Below the pieces are notes generated by a model. The model was not told the origin of the DNA, ran no database searches, and saw only the letters and a program-made list of their open reading frames with translations. From the NCBI GenBank assembly GCA_003315335.1, contig QNRL01000009.1, positions 124,001 through 188,000 on the forward strand: a stretch of DNA of 64,000 bases. The letters are read 5' to 3'. Shown here piece by piece: positions 40,905 through 51,411 of this stretch (position 1 is its first letter; each line of letters starts with the position of its first letter). The position numbers were made by a program, and so were the translations under genes. Origin of the DNA: Pseudocitrobacter faecalis. Lineage in GTDB: Bacteria > Pseudomonadota > Gammaproteobacteria > Enterobacterales > Enterobacteriaceae.

Positions 40905-41891
40905 TTAGCGGAAGCGCTCATCACGCCCGTGCGGCTCGTCAAGATCCTGCCACGGCCCAATGGAAATGATTCCCGTTGGGTTAATGGTCTTATGGCTGCG
41001 GAAATAGTGGTTGCGGATATGGTCGAAATTCACCGTCTCGGCAATCCCCGGCATCTGATAGATATCGCGCATAAAACCGTGCAGATTCAGGTAATCGCTG
41101 ATGCGGTGTTTGTCGCACTTAAAGTGCGTCACATAAACCGGATCAAAGCGGATCAGCGTCGTCCACAGGCGAATATCGGCTTCAGTAAGCTGATTGCCTG
41201 TCAGGTAACGATGCTGGCCGAGGATCTGTTCCAGACGTTCCAGCGAGGTAAAGACTTTCTCTACCGCATCGCTGTAGGCCTCCTGGCTGGTGGCAAAACC
41301 GGCCTTGTAGACGCCATTATTCACGGTGTCGTAGATCCAGCCGTTCAGTTCGTCAATCTGTTCACGCAGGGCAACGGGGTAGTAGTCACCCGCTTTCGCG
41401 CCCAGACCATCGAAGGCCGTATTGAACATACGAATGATTTCAGCGGATTCGTTGCTGACGATAGTATGATTTTTCTTATCCCACAGAACCGGCACGGTGA
41501 CGCGACCGGTGTAGTGCGGGTCGGCATGCAGGTAGAGTTGATAAAGGAATTCATGTTGATACAGCGCATCGCCGGTTGCCGCCGGGAAGCTGTCATCGAA
41601 AGTCCAGCCATTTTCCAGCATCAGCGGGTTGACCACGGACATGGAGATAAACGGTTCCAGGCCTTTCAGCTTGCGCAGAATCAGCGTGCGGTGCGCCCAC
41701 GGACAGGCGAGTGACACGTACAGGTGATAGCGATCTTTCTCAGCGGCAAACCCGCCGACGCCCGATGGGCCTGCTTCGCCATCCGCAGTGAGCCAGTTAC
41801 GGAATGCCGAGACCGAACGTTGAAATTTTCCCCCGGTGGATTTGGTGTCATACCAGGTGTCATGCCAGACGCCGTCAATCAGTTGTCCCAT
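40905..41891 (-). CDS. yqjG: Glutathionyl-hydroquinone reductase YqjG
   Basis: YqjG is an Xi-class glutathione transferase that removes glutathione from glutathionyl-hydroquinones. The 328-residue protein has the catalytic Cys63 in SLACPWAHRTL, the Xi-class signature, and a C-terminal helical GST domain with LTEADIRLWTTLIRFDPVY (the N-capping region). Loss of hydroquinone toxicity fits its neighbours yqjF and yhaJ, which respond to quinone-type compounds. yqjF is 68 bp upstream in the same direction. Confidence 0.96.
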   Translation of the reverse strand: MGQLIDGVWHDTWYDTKSTGGKFQRSVSAFRNWLTADGEAGPSGVGGFAAEKDRYHLYVSLACPWAHRTLILRKLKGLEPFISMSVVNPLMLENGWTFDDSFPAATGDALYQHEFLYQLYLHADPHYTGRVTVPVLWDKKNHTIVSNESAEIIRMFNTAFDGLGAKAGDYYPVALREQIDELNGWIYDTVNNGVYKAGFATSQEAYSDAVEKVFTSLERLEQILGQHRYLTGNQLTEADIRLWTTLIRFDPVYVTHFKCDKHRISDYLNLHGFMRDIYQMPGIAETVNFDHIRNHYFRSHKTINPTGIISIGPWQDLDEPHGRDERFR

Positions 41892-41959
41892 TTTTCTCTC
41901 CTTCAGATAGCAAAAGCGAGGAGATGTCTCCTCGCTTTAATTCATTCAGTATAGTGCGA

Positions 41960-42352
41960 TTACCATTTTTTATTCAGCACACGGTCGATGCTGAATGCGC
42001 CCGGGCCAGTGATGGCCAGCAGCAGGAAACCGCCTGCGATGGTGAGGTTTTTCATAAACATCAGCGAGTTTACGCCTTCCGCAAAGTTACTGTGGAACAG
42101 GAATGCGGTCAGGATGGTAAAGCCCGCGGTAAACAGCGCGGTGGTACGGGTCAGGAAGCCAAACAGCACTGCCAGACCGCCGCCAAACTCAAGCAGGATA
42201 ACCAGCGGCAGCATAAAGCCAGGGACGCCCATCGCTTCCATATATTGCTGTGTACCCGCATAACCGGTGATTTTGCCCCAACCTGCGGTAATGAACAGAA
42301 TTGGCATCAGAATGCGCGCTACCAGTACACCAACATCTTCTAATTTTTTCAT
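41960..42352 (-). CDS. yqjF: DoxX-family membrane protein YqjF
   Basis: A 130-residue DoxX-family protein with four predicted spans (for example LVARILMPILFITAGWGKI at the N-terminus). In E. coli, yqjF is the YhaJ target induced by dinitrotoluene breakdown products; DoxX proteins are suggested to act on quinones. The frame opens 11 codons upstream, but MKKLEDVG at 42352 gives the E. coli length. Confidence 0.94.
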   Translation of the reverse strand: MKKLEDVGVLVARILMPILFITAGWGKITGYAGTQQYMEAMGVPGFMLPLVILLEFGGGLAVLFGFLTRTTALFTAGFTILTAFLFHSNFAEGVNSLMFMKNLTIAGGFLLLAITGPGAFSIDRVLNKKW

Positions 42353-42582
42353 CTTAAAACTCCAGGAAACCCATCGGGCGAACAATGTTATTTATTGTGC
42401 AAATACACGTTGATGCCGTGTGCCTGCTGTCGATGGAAAGAAGAATACCCGCGGCCTGGATCAATTGTTAGCAAGGAAAACTGTCGAATTTCTTCAAAAA
42501 TTCTGAGTAATGCAATGCAAGATGAATATTTTTGTCGAGGCGGATCGGGGAGTGGTGAATTGCCTGCTGTCGGCGAGGGCGA
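42353..42582. other. Gene-free stretch upstream of yqjF
   Basis: The left part must hold the yqjF promoter. Beyond about 42440 I see no intact gene, no clear repeat and no recognisable control site; the stretch from 42490 on may be degraded sequence belonging to the Rpn fragment that follows. Confidence 0.5.
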
Positions 42583-42839
42583 TCGGCAGGATACCTGGCG
42601 CAGGAAATCACGGTGCTGTCAGATGATGGGATCGCCACGCATAGGCGAATGGCGGTGCTGGAATTTCTGCAAAAGCATATTCGCCGCCGCGAAGGTTTCA
42701 GTAAAGGTCTTGATAAAGGGTTTGCTAAGGGCGAACGCAACGCCAAATCGCCCAGGCACTATTAGCCAGCGATATCGACGTGGCAATCATCGCCAAAACC
42801 ACCGGCCTGACTGTTGCCGAGATAGAAGCACTCGCCTGA
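42583..42839 (+). pseudogene. Decayed C-terminal fragment of an Rpn-family (YhgA-like) nuclease/transposase
   Basis: Two frames together encode the end of a recombination-promoting nuclease (Rpn, PDDEXK transposase-like) protein. One frame reads AGYLAQEITVLSDDGIATHR...EFLQKHIRRR then GFSKGLDKGFAKGERNA; after a one-base shift near 42742 the next frame reads QIAQALLASDIDVAIIAKTT ending GLTVAEIEALA-stop. Repeats of the K/G-x-G-x-A/K-x-G type and the LLASDIDVxxIAKxTGL tail are typical of Rpn C-termini. Only about 85 of the usual 290-320 residues remain, with no start and a frameshift, so it is a remnant. It sits between yqjF and yqjK, which are adjacent in E. coli. Confidence 0.75.
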
Positions 42840-42877
42840 AAACAAGGCCCGGCATTGTGTACCGGGCCTGTATCAGA

Positions 42878-43159
42878 TTAACGTAGCGTCGTTTTCACCA
42901 GCCGCCATGCGCTCCAGAGACTGAACCCGCGCCGAGCCCAGCGAACCAGTCTGTTTGGCTGGCGCAGGCCCCAGACGGCGAACACGCCGCTACCGGCCAG
43001 CGCCCAGGTTCGCAGGCTGAGCAGCATCGCCCATTTGCGGTCGTAGACCTGAGTGAGTTCCAGCCAGTCGCGTCGGCCCGCACTTAAGTCCAGCCGCTGT
43101 TGCTGAATCTGGCTCAGTAAATACGCCTTACGCGCCTCACGCTCCTTTCGGTTACTCAC
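42878..43159 (-). CDS. yqjK: YqjK-like small membrane-associated protein
   Basis: A 93-residue basic protein with one hydrophobic segment (WALAGSGVFAVWGL, about residues 50-63) and the family ending RWARRGFSLWSAWRLVKTTL. The start is the GTG at 43159, with GGAGG 6 bases upstream, giving MSNRKEREARK as in E. coli; an ATG at 43165 directly abuts GGAGG and is unlikely to be used. The start overlaps the yqjE stop by 8 bp. Function unknown. Confidence 0.9.
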   Translation of the reverse strand: MSNRKEREARKAYLLSQIQQQRLDLSAGRRDWLELTQVYDRKWAMLLSLRTWALAGSGVFAVWGLRQPNRLVRWARRGFSLWSAWRLVKTTLR

Positions 43160-43550
43160 GGTCATCCTCCAGCAATGCCCGGTCATTGGCCAGCTCATGG
43201 CGTGTATGACGCAGCAGGGTTGAGTGCCGCACTTTTCGTAGCGTCCAGAGCCCGCCGATTAATGCCAGCACCAGTAAGGTCACGGTGGTGCCAATCATCA
43301 CGTTCAGCCGATACTGCGGATCGACCGCCCAGATAATGAGCACCAGCAGGCTCATCAGGCCGAAAGCGGCAAACAGCAACGTTAAGCCAACCAGCAGGAG
43401 TAGCTGGAAGATATTCGCTTTCTCTTCTTCCAGCTCCACCACCGCCAGGCGCACCCGCGTTTCCACCATTTGCACCAGTACGGTCACCAGGCGTTGGCCG
43501 ATGCCGAGGATATTTTTCCCTGGGCCTTGTGTGTGTTGATAATCCGCCAT
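43152..43550 (-). CDS. yqjE: YqjE, phage-holin-superfamily-like inner-membrane protein
   Basis: A 132-residue protein with two strong hydrophobic segments (about residues 50-75 and 85-107) and an amphipathic start MADYQHTQGPGKNILGIGQ. It belongs to the YqjE (DUF1469) family. Function unknown. It begins 2 bp after the yqjD stop and overlaps yqjK, so yqjC-yqjD-yqjE-yqjK form a tight operon. The frame extends 23 codons further upstream through yqjD, which is not a credible start. Confidence 0.93.
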   Translation of the reverse strand: MADYQHTQGPGKNILGIGQRLVTVLVQMVETRVRLAVVELEEEKANIFQLLLLVGLTLLFAAFGLMSLLVLIIWAVDPQYRLNVMIGTTVTLLVLALIGGLWTLRKVRHSTLLRHTRHELANDRALLEDDRE

Positions 43551-43552
43551 TA

Positions 43553-43858
43553 TTAGCGACGCGTCAGCAGCACACCCAGAACCAGACCAACCGCCGCGCC
43601 AATGCCGACGCCGGTCCACGGGTTTTCACGCACGTAGCCATCGGCACGCGCGGCGGCTTCGCGGGTCTGTTTAGCCAGCGCATCGCTGGTTTCACCCAGA
43701 CGATGACGGCTCTCTTTCAGCGCGCTTTCCGCTTTACTGCGTAATTTGCTGATCTCTTCTTTCGACTTATCAGAGGAGCTATTCAGTACTTCTTCCAGGG
43801 TGTCAGCCAGTGATTTCAGTTCCGCGCGCAGGTTATCTGCATTGGTATCTTTAGACAT
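43553..43858 (-). CDS. yqjD: YqjD, ElaB-family ribosome-associated membrane protein
   Basis: A 101-residue tail-anchored protein of the ElaB/YqjD/YgaM family. The N-terminal 75 residues form an amphipathic helix rich in K, E and A; the C-terminus GVGIGAAVGLVLGVLLTRR is a membrane anchor with the NPWTGVGIG signature. E. coli YqjD binds 70S and 100S ribosomes in stationary phase and tethers them to the membrane; expression is RpoS-dependent. Confidence 0.95.
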   Translation of the reverse strand: MSKDTNADNLRAELKSLADTLEEVLNSSSDKSKEEISKLRSKAESALKESRHRLGETSDALAKQTREAAARADGYVRENPWTGVGIGAAVGLVLGVLLTRR

Positions 43859-43887
43859 GATGCTCTCCTGTTTGAATGTCCATGTGC

Positions 43888-44256
43888 TTAGTACTGGCGA
43901 GACTCCAGTTCTTTAAGCTCGTGCTGTGATTCCGCGAGTTTGCGTTCGCGTTTGGCAATTTTATCCGCATCGCCTTTTTGCTTTGCTTCCTGCAGGTCAC
44001 GCTGACGTTCGGCGATCTCCTCTTTCTGCTCGGCAATTTTTTCCTGATGCTCAGCGCGTAACTGACTGTCGGAACAGTTAGCTTTAACCTCGCTCAACGC
44101 TTTTTTCAGGCCATTAATGCGGTTTTGATTGTTATGCTTTTCGGCATAGCTGATCTCACGCTGGATGTCCTGTTCTTTCTCCTGGCACAGCGTCGTTGCG
44201 CTTGCCCCGGCGGTGAGGGAAAGAAGTGCGATGGTCAGTGCGATGCGGTATTTCAT
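43888..44256 (-). CDS. yqjC: YqjC, periplasmic DUF1090 protein
   Basis: A 122-residue secreted protein: signal peptide MKYRIALTIALLSLTAGASA, then TTLCQEKEQ, followed by a long charged coiled-coil-like helix (E/K/Q-rich, residues about 60-120). Two cysteines (TTLCQEK and ANCSDS) could form a disulfide in the periplasm. DUF1090 family, function unknown. MKYRIAL at 44256 is chosen as start because it gives a clean signal peptide. Confidence 0.93.
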   Translation of the reverse strand: MKYRIALTIALLSLTAGASATTLCQEKEQDIQREISYAEKHNNQNRINGLKKALSEVKANCSDSQLRAEHQEKIAEQKEEIAERQRDLQEAKQKGDADKIAKRERKLAESQHELKELESRQY

Positions 44257-44391
44257 GTAAGAAACCTTCCATTGTGTTAAGTACATCAGGAATGTACGGG
44301 TTCCAGTAAAGAGGGGTAAAAGATTACGCCCACTTACTCAAGCATAGTTAGAAAATCGGGAAATCACCAAAGCCAGTGATTAGATACAGAA

Positions 44392-44775
44392 TTATCCAAA
44401 GCGATGCGGCGTGTCGCGCAATAGCGAAAGCCAGGTGGTGGCATCGCGATCGTCATCCTGCTGAGCGATGATGTACTCGTGCGGGAGCGTGCTGTCGAGC
44501 ACCTTTTTGGCTGCGGCGCTCTGTGCGCTGGACTCGAATTTAATGAGTAGCGCATCTTTTTGCGGCGTGATGCTTTTGAACTGTATGCCGTTAGCATCCA
44601 GATGATGCCAGATGGAGAAGCCATCCGGCATGCTGGTGCCCTGATTGAGTGGGCGAATCGCCAACGTGGACTCTTTCTGCTGTAATGTCGCGCAGAGCCA
44701 GAGAATGGCGCAAAACAGCAGTAATGCGCCAAGGCTCAGGGTAAACCGACGTAGCGTGACCTGTTTCAGCCCCAT
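44392..44775 (-). CDS. mzrA: MzrA, modulator of EnvZ/OmpR
   Basis: MzrA is a small inner-membrane protein that binds the EnvZ sensor and links the Cpx and EnvZ/OmpR systems. The 127-residue protein has one N-terminal span (LSLGALLLFCAILWLCATL, about residues 13-31) and a periplasmic domain with the conserved STLAIRPLNQGTSMPDGFSI segment (about 37-56). The ATG overlaps the yqjA stop (TAATG), so it is translationally coupled. The open frame continues upstream inside yqjA but is not used. Confidence 0.94.
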   Translation of the reverse strand: MGLKQVTLRRFTLSLGALLLFCAILWLCATLQQKESTLAIRPLNQGTSMPDGFSIWHHLDANGIQFKSITPQKDALLIKFESSAQSAAAKKVLDSTLPHEYIIAQQDDDRDATTWLSLLRDTPHRFG

Positions 44776-45440
44776 TATGAGCTCCGGTTGCCGTATTTTT
44801 TCTTCCACAGAACAACCAGCGAACCGACCAGGCCAATGATCAACAGGGCGACTGGCAACAGCATCAGACATGACATCAGCGCATCTTCATACTTCAGGAA
44901 CACCGGCGTTTTGCCAAGCAGGTATCCCAGTGAAGTGAGGATAAGTACCCACAGCAGGCCGCTCATCCAGTTAAAGAACTGGAAGCGTGCATTGCTCAGG
45001 CCGGATATCCCGGCGATAGTTGGCAGCAGGGTACGCACAAAGGCGATAAAGCGGCCAATCAGCAGCGCCGAGAGCCCATGTTTGTGGAACAAATGATGGG
45101 CGCGCTGGTGATAGTGAGCAGGAAGATGGGAAAGCCAGTTCTGCACAATGCGCGTATTCCCCAGCCATCGCCCCTGAATGTAACTGAGCCAACAGCCCAG
45201 GCTTGCGGCGGTGGTGAGCAACAAAATAGTTTGTGGGAAACCCAGCGCGCCTTTGGCAATCAGAACGCCAATCAACACCAGCAGGCTATCGCCCGGCAGG
45301 AAGGCGGCAGGTAACAATCCGTTCTCAAGGAACAGGATCATAAACAAAACAAAGTAGAGCATGCCAATCATGGACGGATTCGACAGGGTTTCGAAATCCT
45401 GGCTCCATAATGCATTTAATAACTGGGATAATAGTTCCAT
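44775..45440 (-). CDS. yqjA: DedA-family membrane protein YqjA
   Basis: A 221-residue DedA-family (undecaprenyl-phosphate flippase-type/osmosensing) protein. Conserved family features include [22 protein letters not shown] (re-entrant loop region, about residues 38-59), [13 protein letters not shown] and [15 protein letters not shown] with the essential Arg pair. E. coli YqjA with YghB is needed for cell division and alkaline pH tolerance and is induced by CpxR. A clear CpxR box was not identified upstream. Confidence 0.95.
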   Translation of the reverse strand: MELLSQLLNALWSQDFETLSNPSMIGMLYFVLFMILFLENGLLPAAFLPGDSLLVLIGVLIAKGALGFPQTILLLTTAASLGCWLSYIQGRWLGNTRIVQNWLSHLPAHYHQRAHHLFHKHGLSALLIGRFIAFVRTLLPTIAGISGLSNARFQFFNWMSGLLWVLILTSLGYLLGKTPVFLKYEDALMSCLMLLPVALLIIGLVGSLVVLWKKKYGNRSS

Positions 45441-45758
45441 TCACGATTCCTGGTACAACGATTAACGTAACGCCTGAACGAACTGCGACATTGTTTATAT
45501 TTTAATCGGTCGCGGTAAACACATCCGTGTTAATGGCGAAGTAAGCAATTGCTAACTTACAGAACGACAAAATGCATCTAATTGTAACAAACGCCTGAGT
45601 TTTGCGTCACAGATTTTGCAGTTTGTTGAGGATTGATTTTGCGGGTTGCGTGGGTGAGAGGCGAGGGTATTTACAAAGGCTGACACTATATATGTTTTGC
45701 TTACCCACAATAAACGTCAGGCCAGTCTGAAGACGGCCTGAGAAGGGATTCAGGGAGA
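45441..45758. other. yqjA upstream / exuR downstream gap
   Basis: This 318-bp gap holds the yqjA promoter and the exuR 3' end. An imperfect hairpin CAGGCC...GGCCTG at 45718-45740 lies 18 bp after the exuR stop and is a plausible exuR terminator, though no T run follows. A short palindrome GTAAGCAATTGCTAACTTAC lies near 45541. No gene is seen. Confidence 0.5.
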
Positions 45759-46535
45759 TTATTTCGTGCCGTTGGCGGCCGTGTCGAGGTGCACAACCGG
45801 ATTTTCGGCGAACAGGTAGCGGTCAGCATTAAATTCGAAGTCATCGCTGGTTTCGTTAAACAGCATCAGCTTGGTGTTTTCCAGATGCTGCCACATCGCC
45901 AGTTTGGCGGCATGCGGGTCTTTGCGGATGAGCGCTTTCAGGATTTGGTCGTGATCGTCGCACCAGTTATCGACCGTACGCGCATCAATATGCTCATGCA
46001 GTTTTTTCCAGTACGGGTTATGGCTGCGCTGGGTCCACATTTTCTCGACGATGGCGGCAAGGGCGGTATTCTGCGTGGCCAGCGCGACCTGAATGTGGAA
46101 CTGCAGATCCCACTCGGAGTCGCGGAAACACTTCTCGTTGCGCGCTTTGTCCTGGATCTCCATCAGCTTCATGATGTCCTGCTTGGTCACCTGCGTGGCG
46201 GCAAACTCGGCAATATTACTTTCAATGAGCTGGCGAGCCTGCAGCAGTTCGAACGGGCCATAATTGGCGAATTCCATCGATTCGTCTGGCGCCTGCTGAT
46301 GGCGTGGCGTATTGGAAATAACATGGATGCCGGAACCTTTACGTACTTCAACGTAGCCTTCGACTTCCAGCATGATAATGGCTTCGCGAACCACCGTCCG
46401 ACTCACGCATTTTTCGTCAGCGATAAAGCGCTCGGCAGGCAGTTTGTCGCCCACGAGATAGACACCTTGCTCAATGCGCTCTTTCAGCTCAGCGGCAAGT
46501 TGCTGATATAAACGACGTGCGTCAGTGATTTCCAT
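45759..46535 (-). CDS. exuR: ExuR, GntR-family repressor of hexuronate genes
   Basis: ExuR represses exuT, uxaCA and related genes in the absence of galacturonate/glucuronate. The 258-residue protein has a GntR winged helix at about residues 8-73 ([31 protein letters not shown] then [20 protein letters not shown]) and an FCD-type helical effector domain after residue about 90. An ExuR-like operator lies 31 bp upstream at 46567-46585, suggesting autoregulation. Confidence 0.96.
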   Translation of the reverse strand: MEITDARRLYQQLAAELKERIEQGVYLVGDKLPAERFIADEKCVSRTVVREAIIMLEVEGYVEVRKGSGIHVISNTPRHQQAPDESMEFANYGPFELLQARQLIESNIAEFAATQVTKQDIMKLMEIQDKARNEKCFRDSEWDLQFHIQVALATQNTALAAIVEKMWTQRSHNPYWKKLHEHIDARTVDNWCDDHDQILKALIRKDPHAAKLAMWQHLENTKLMLFNETSDDFEFNADRYLFAENPVVHLDTAANGTK

Positions 46536-46566
46536 ATTCTCTCCAGGCAGGGTACGGCAGATTAGA

Positions 46567-46585
46567 TTTGTTATACCACTTTTAC
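46567..46585. promoter_or_regulatory. Candidate ExuR operator at exuR
   Basis: GATTTGTTATACCACTTTT (complement AAAAGTGGTATAACAAATC) resembles the ExuR/UxuR palindrome AAATTGGTATACCAATTT. Its position just upstream of exuR fits autorepression. Confidence 0.6.
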
Positions 46586-46612
46586 GAGACTCTCACCATA
46601 ATACGGCATGAA

Positions 46613-46637
46613 AAAAGCCGCCCGGAGGCGGCTTTCA
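46613..46637 (-). terminator. exuT terminator
   Basis: On the minus strand AAAGCCGCC-tccg-GGCGGCTTTTTTC forms a strong stem with a T run 23 bp after the exuT stop. Confidence 0.9.
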
Positions 46638-46659
46638 TCACATCTCGCTAAACATCAAA

Positions 46660-47955
46660 CTAGCTTTGTGTCGCCGGTTGATGCGTTTCTTGCTCAACCT
46701 CGTCAGCCGGTTTGTTTTTCAGCACCGTCCAGATAACCAGCGCACCCAACAGGTCAAATACCGCCAGTACCGCGAACAGCGGGCTGAAGCCGATGGTATC
46801 AGCCAGCGCACCGACGACCAGTGCGAACAGAGTACTTGCGAGCCAGGCGGACATCCCGGTCAGGCCGTTAGCCGTAGCCACTTCGTTACGACCGAATACG
46901 TCAGAAGAGAGCGTAATCAGCGCGCCAGACAGTGCCTGGTGAGCAAAGCCACCGATGCACAGCAGGCCGATTGCCACGTACGGGCTGGTGAACAGACCAA
47001 TCATGCCTGGGCCAATCATCAGCAGGGCGCCCAGCGTCACAACCATCTTACGGGAAACAATCAGGTTCACACCAAACCAACGCTGGAACAGCGGCGGCAG
47101 GTAACCGCCAATGATACAGCCCAGGTCAGCAAACAGCATTGGCATCCAGGCGAACATAGCGATTTCTTTCAGGTTAAAGCCATAAACTTTAAACATGAAC
47201 AGGGGGATCCAGGCGTTGAAAGTACCCCAGGCCGGTTCTGCCAGGAAGCGCGGCAGGGCGATACCCCAGAACTGGCGATTACGCAGGATCTGAGCGACGG
47301 ACATTTTCTTCGCCGTACCCACCTGATGCTGTGCTTCCTGACCATTAATGATGTAGTCGCGTTCTTCGTCAGTCAGTTTTTTCTGGTCACGCGGGTGTTT
47401 GTAGAAGATAAGCCAGGCCATTGCCCATGCGAAGCTCAGCACACCAGAGATAATAAATGCCATCTGCCAGCTGTGCATGACGATTGCCCATACCACCAAC
47501 GGAGGCGCAATCATCGCACCGATAGAGGAGCCGACGTTGAAGTAACCCACCGCGATAGAACGCTCTTTTGCCGGGAACCATTCGGAGCTCGCTTTCAGGC
47601 CAGCCGGGATCATTGCCGCTTCTGCCGCACCGACCGCACCACGTGCCAGCGCCAGTCCCCCCCAGCTACCTGCCAGCGCGGTTGCACCGCAGAAGACAGC
47701 CCAGGCAACGGCGAAGAAGGCGTAACCAATTTTGGTGCCCAGAATATCCAGCACATAACCGGCTACAGGCTGCATCACCGTATAGGCCGCGGAGTAAGCG
47801 GCAATGATATAGGAGTATTGCTGTGTAGAAATGTGCAGCTCTTCCATCAGGGTTGGAGCAGCAGCTGCAACGGTATTACGCGTCAGGTAGCCCAGCACGG
47901 TGCCCAGCGTCACCAGTGCGATCATGTACCAACGTAATCCTTTAATTTTACGCAT
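46660..47955 (-). CDS. exuT: Hexuronate MFS transporter ExuT
   Basis: ExuT imports galacturonate and glucuronate with protons. The 431-residue protein is a 12-span MFS member of the ACS family: TRNTVAAAAPTLMEELH in span 1, AAYTVMQPVAGYVLDILGTK, GAAEAAMIPAGLKASSEWFP, and a central loop near KKLTDEERDYIINGQE. The start MRKIKGLRW is used here; a longer N-terminus has been annotated in some genomes but is not supported by a ribosome-binding site. It shares an upstream region with divergent uxaCA. Confidence 0.96.
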   Translation of the reverse strand: MRKIKGLRWYMIALVTLGTVLGYLTRNTVAAAAPTLMEELHISTQQYSYIIAAYSAAYTVMQPVAGYVLDILGTKIGYAFFAVAWAVFCGATALAGSWGGLALARGAVGAAEAAMIPAGLKASSEWFPAKERSIAVGYFNVGSSIGAMIAPPLVVWAIVMHSWQMAFIISGVLSFAWAMAWLIFYKHPRDQKKLTDEERDYIINGQEAQHQVGTAKKMSVAQILRNRQFWGIALPRFLAEPAWGTFNAWIPLFMFKVYGFNLKEIAMFAWMPMLFADLGCIIGGYLPPLFQRWFGVNLIVSRKMVVTLGALLMIGPGMIGLFTSPYVAIGLLCIGGFAHQALSGALITLSSDVFGRNEVATANGLTGMSAWLASTLFALVVGALADTIGFSPLFAVLAVFDLLGALVIWTVLKNKPADEVEQETHQPATQS

Positions 47956-49827
<1,872 letters not shown>

Positions 49828-49841
49828 GGTCTGGGGTTGAT

Positions 49842-51329
49842 ATGCAATACATCAAGATCCATGCGCTGGATAACGTTGCGGTAGCATTAGCGGATTTGGC
49901 TGAAGGCACGGAAGTCACGGTCGACAACCAGACGGTAACGCTCCGTCAGGCGGTAGCGCGTGGGCATAAATTCACGTTGTGCCCTATCGCCAAAGGTGAA
50001 AACGTCATTAAGTATGGTTTACCCATTGGTCATGCGCTGGTGGATATTGCCGCGGGTGAACATATTCACTCGCACAATACGCGTACCAATCTGAGCGACC
50101 TGGATACGTATAGCTATCAACCCGATTTCCAGCCTGAAGCGGCGCAAGCGGCAGATCGCGATATCAATATTTATCGTCGCGCTAACGGTGACGTTGGGGT
50201 GCGTAACGAACTCTGGATCCTGCCGACGGTGGGCTGTGTGAACGGCATCGCCCGTCAGATCCAGACGCGTTTCCTGAAAGAGACGAATGACGCTGAAGGT
50301 ACTGATGGCGTGCATCTCTTCAGCCACACTTACGGCTGCTCTCAGCTGGGCGACGACCATATTAATACCCGCACCATGCTGCAAAACATGGTGCGTCACC
50401 CTAACGCGGGCGCGGTGCTGGTGATTGGTCTGGGTTGTGAAAACAACCAGGTCGATGCCTTCCGCGAAACGCTGGGTGAGTTTGATGCCGACCGCGTCCA
50501 CTTTATGATTTGCCAACACCAGGACGATGAAGTGGAAGCGGGGATTGCGCATCTTCATCAGCTGTACAACGTGATGCGTAACGATCAACGCGTACCGGGC
50601 AAGCTCAGCGAGCTGAAATTTGGCCTTGAGTGCGGCGGTTCCGATGGCCTTTCCGGGATCACCGCCAACCCGATGCTGGGTCGCTTCTCCGACTACGTGA
50701 TTGCCAACGGCGGTACCACCGTACTGACTGAAGTGCCGGAAATGTTTGGCGCGGAACAGCTTCTGATGAGCCACTGCCGTGACGAAGCGACGTTTGAGAA
50801 ACTGGTCACCATGGTCAATGACTTCAAGCAGTACTTCATTGCCCATGATCAGCCTATCTACGAGAACCCATCACCGGGCAACAAGGCGGGGGGTATCACC
50901 ACGCTGGAAGATAAATCGCTGGGCTGCACGCAGAAAGCGGGCTCCAGCCAGGTGGTGGATGTGCTGCGCTACGGTGAGCGTCTGAAAACGCCGGGTCTGA
51001 ACCTGTTGAGCGCGCCGGGTAACGATGCGGTTGCCACCAGCGCGCTGGCGGGCGCGGGCTGCCACATGGTGCTGTTCAGTACCGGTCGCGGTACGCCGTA
51101 CGGCGGTTTTGTGCCGACGGTGAAAATCGCTACCAACAGTGAACTGGCGGCGAAGAAAAAACACTGGATCGACTTCGACGCGGGTCAGTTGATTCACGGC
51201 AAAGCGATGTCGCAACTGCTGAACGAGTTTGTGGATGCGATTGTCGATTTTGCCAACGGCAAACAGACCTGCAATGAGCGTAACGATTTCCGTGAACTGG
51301 CAATCTTTAAGAGCGGCGTCACATTGTAA
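49842..51329 (+). CDS. uxaA: Altronate dehydratase UxaA
   Basis: UxaA dehydrates D-altronate to 2-keto-3-deoxygluconate, using iron. The 495-residue protein has an N-terminal SAF-like domain (about residues 10-80) and the UxaA catalytic region: TYGCSQLGDDH, IGLGCENNQ, LECGGSDGLSG, NPSPGNKAGGITTLEDKSLG and [11 protein letters not shown]. The same architecture is seen in GarD at 19145. A strong terminator follows at 51352. UxaB (altronate oxidoreductase), needed before UxaA, is not in this window. Confidence 0.97.
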   Translation: MQYIKIHALDNVAVALADLAEGTEVTVDNQTVTLRQAVARGHKFTLCPIAKGENVIKYGLPIGHALVDIAAGEHIHSHNTRTNLSDLDTYSYQPDFQPEAAQAADRDINIYRRANGDVGVRNELWILPTVGCVNGIARQIQTRFLKETNDAEGTDGVHLFSHTYGCSQLGDDHINTRTMLQNMVRHPNAGAVLVIGLGCENNQVDAFRETLGEFDADRVHFMICQHQDDEVEAGIAHLHQLYNVMRNDQRVPGKLSELKFGLECGGSDGLSGITANPMLGRFSDYVIANGGTTVLTEVPEMFGAEQLLMSHCRDEATFEKLVTMVNDFKQYFIAHDQPIYENPSPGNKAGGITTLEDKSLGCTQKAGSSQVVDVLRYGERLKTPGLNLLSAPGNDAVATSALAGAGCHMVLFSTGRGTPYGGFVPTVKIATNSELAAKKKHWIDFDAGQLIHGKAMSQLLNEFVDAIVDFANGKQTCNERNDFRELAIFKSGVTL

Positions 51330-51351
51330 TAAAAATGTGATCTGATACGAT

Positions 51352-51387
51352 AAAACGGCGTTTCACTTCCTGAAACGCCGTTTTTTT
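51352..51387 (+). terminator. uxaCA terminator
   Basis: AAAACGGCGTTTCA and TGAAACGCCGTTTT form a 14-bp stem with a short loop and a T run, 22 bp after the uxaA stop. Confidence 0.95.
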
Positions 51388-51411
51388 ATGGTGTTCAATA
51401 AGGACTTCTCC

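Noticed and set aside
45541-45560. Palindrome GTAAGCAATTGCTAACTTAC considered as a CpxR box for yqjA
   Set aside because: CpxR boxes are direct repeats GTAAA-N5-GTAAA; this is an inverted repeat with mismatches, so it is only mentioned as a palindrome.
46666-47937. A 423-codon plus-strand open frame opposite exuT
   Set aside because: It lies entirely antisense to exuT, which has a convincing MFS sequence; its product is His/Gln/Arg-rich with no domain, the usual mark of a mirror frame.
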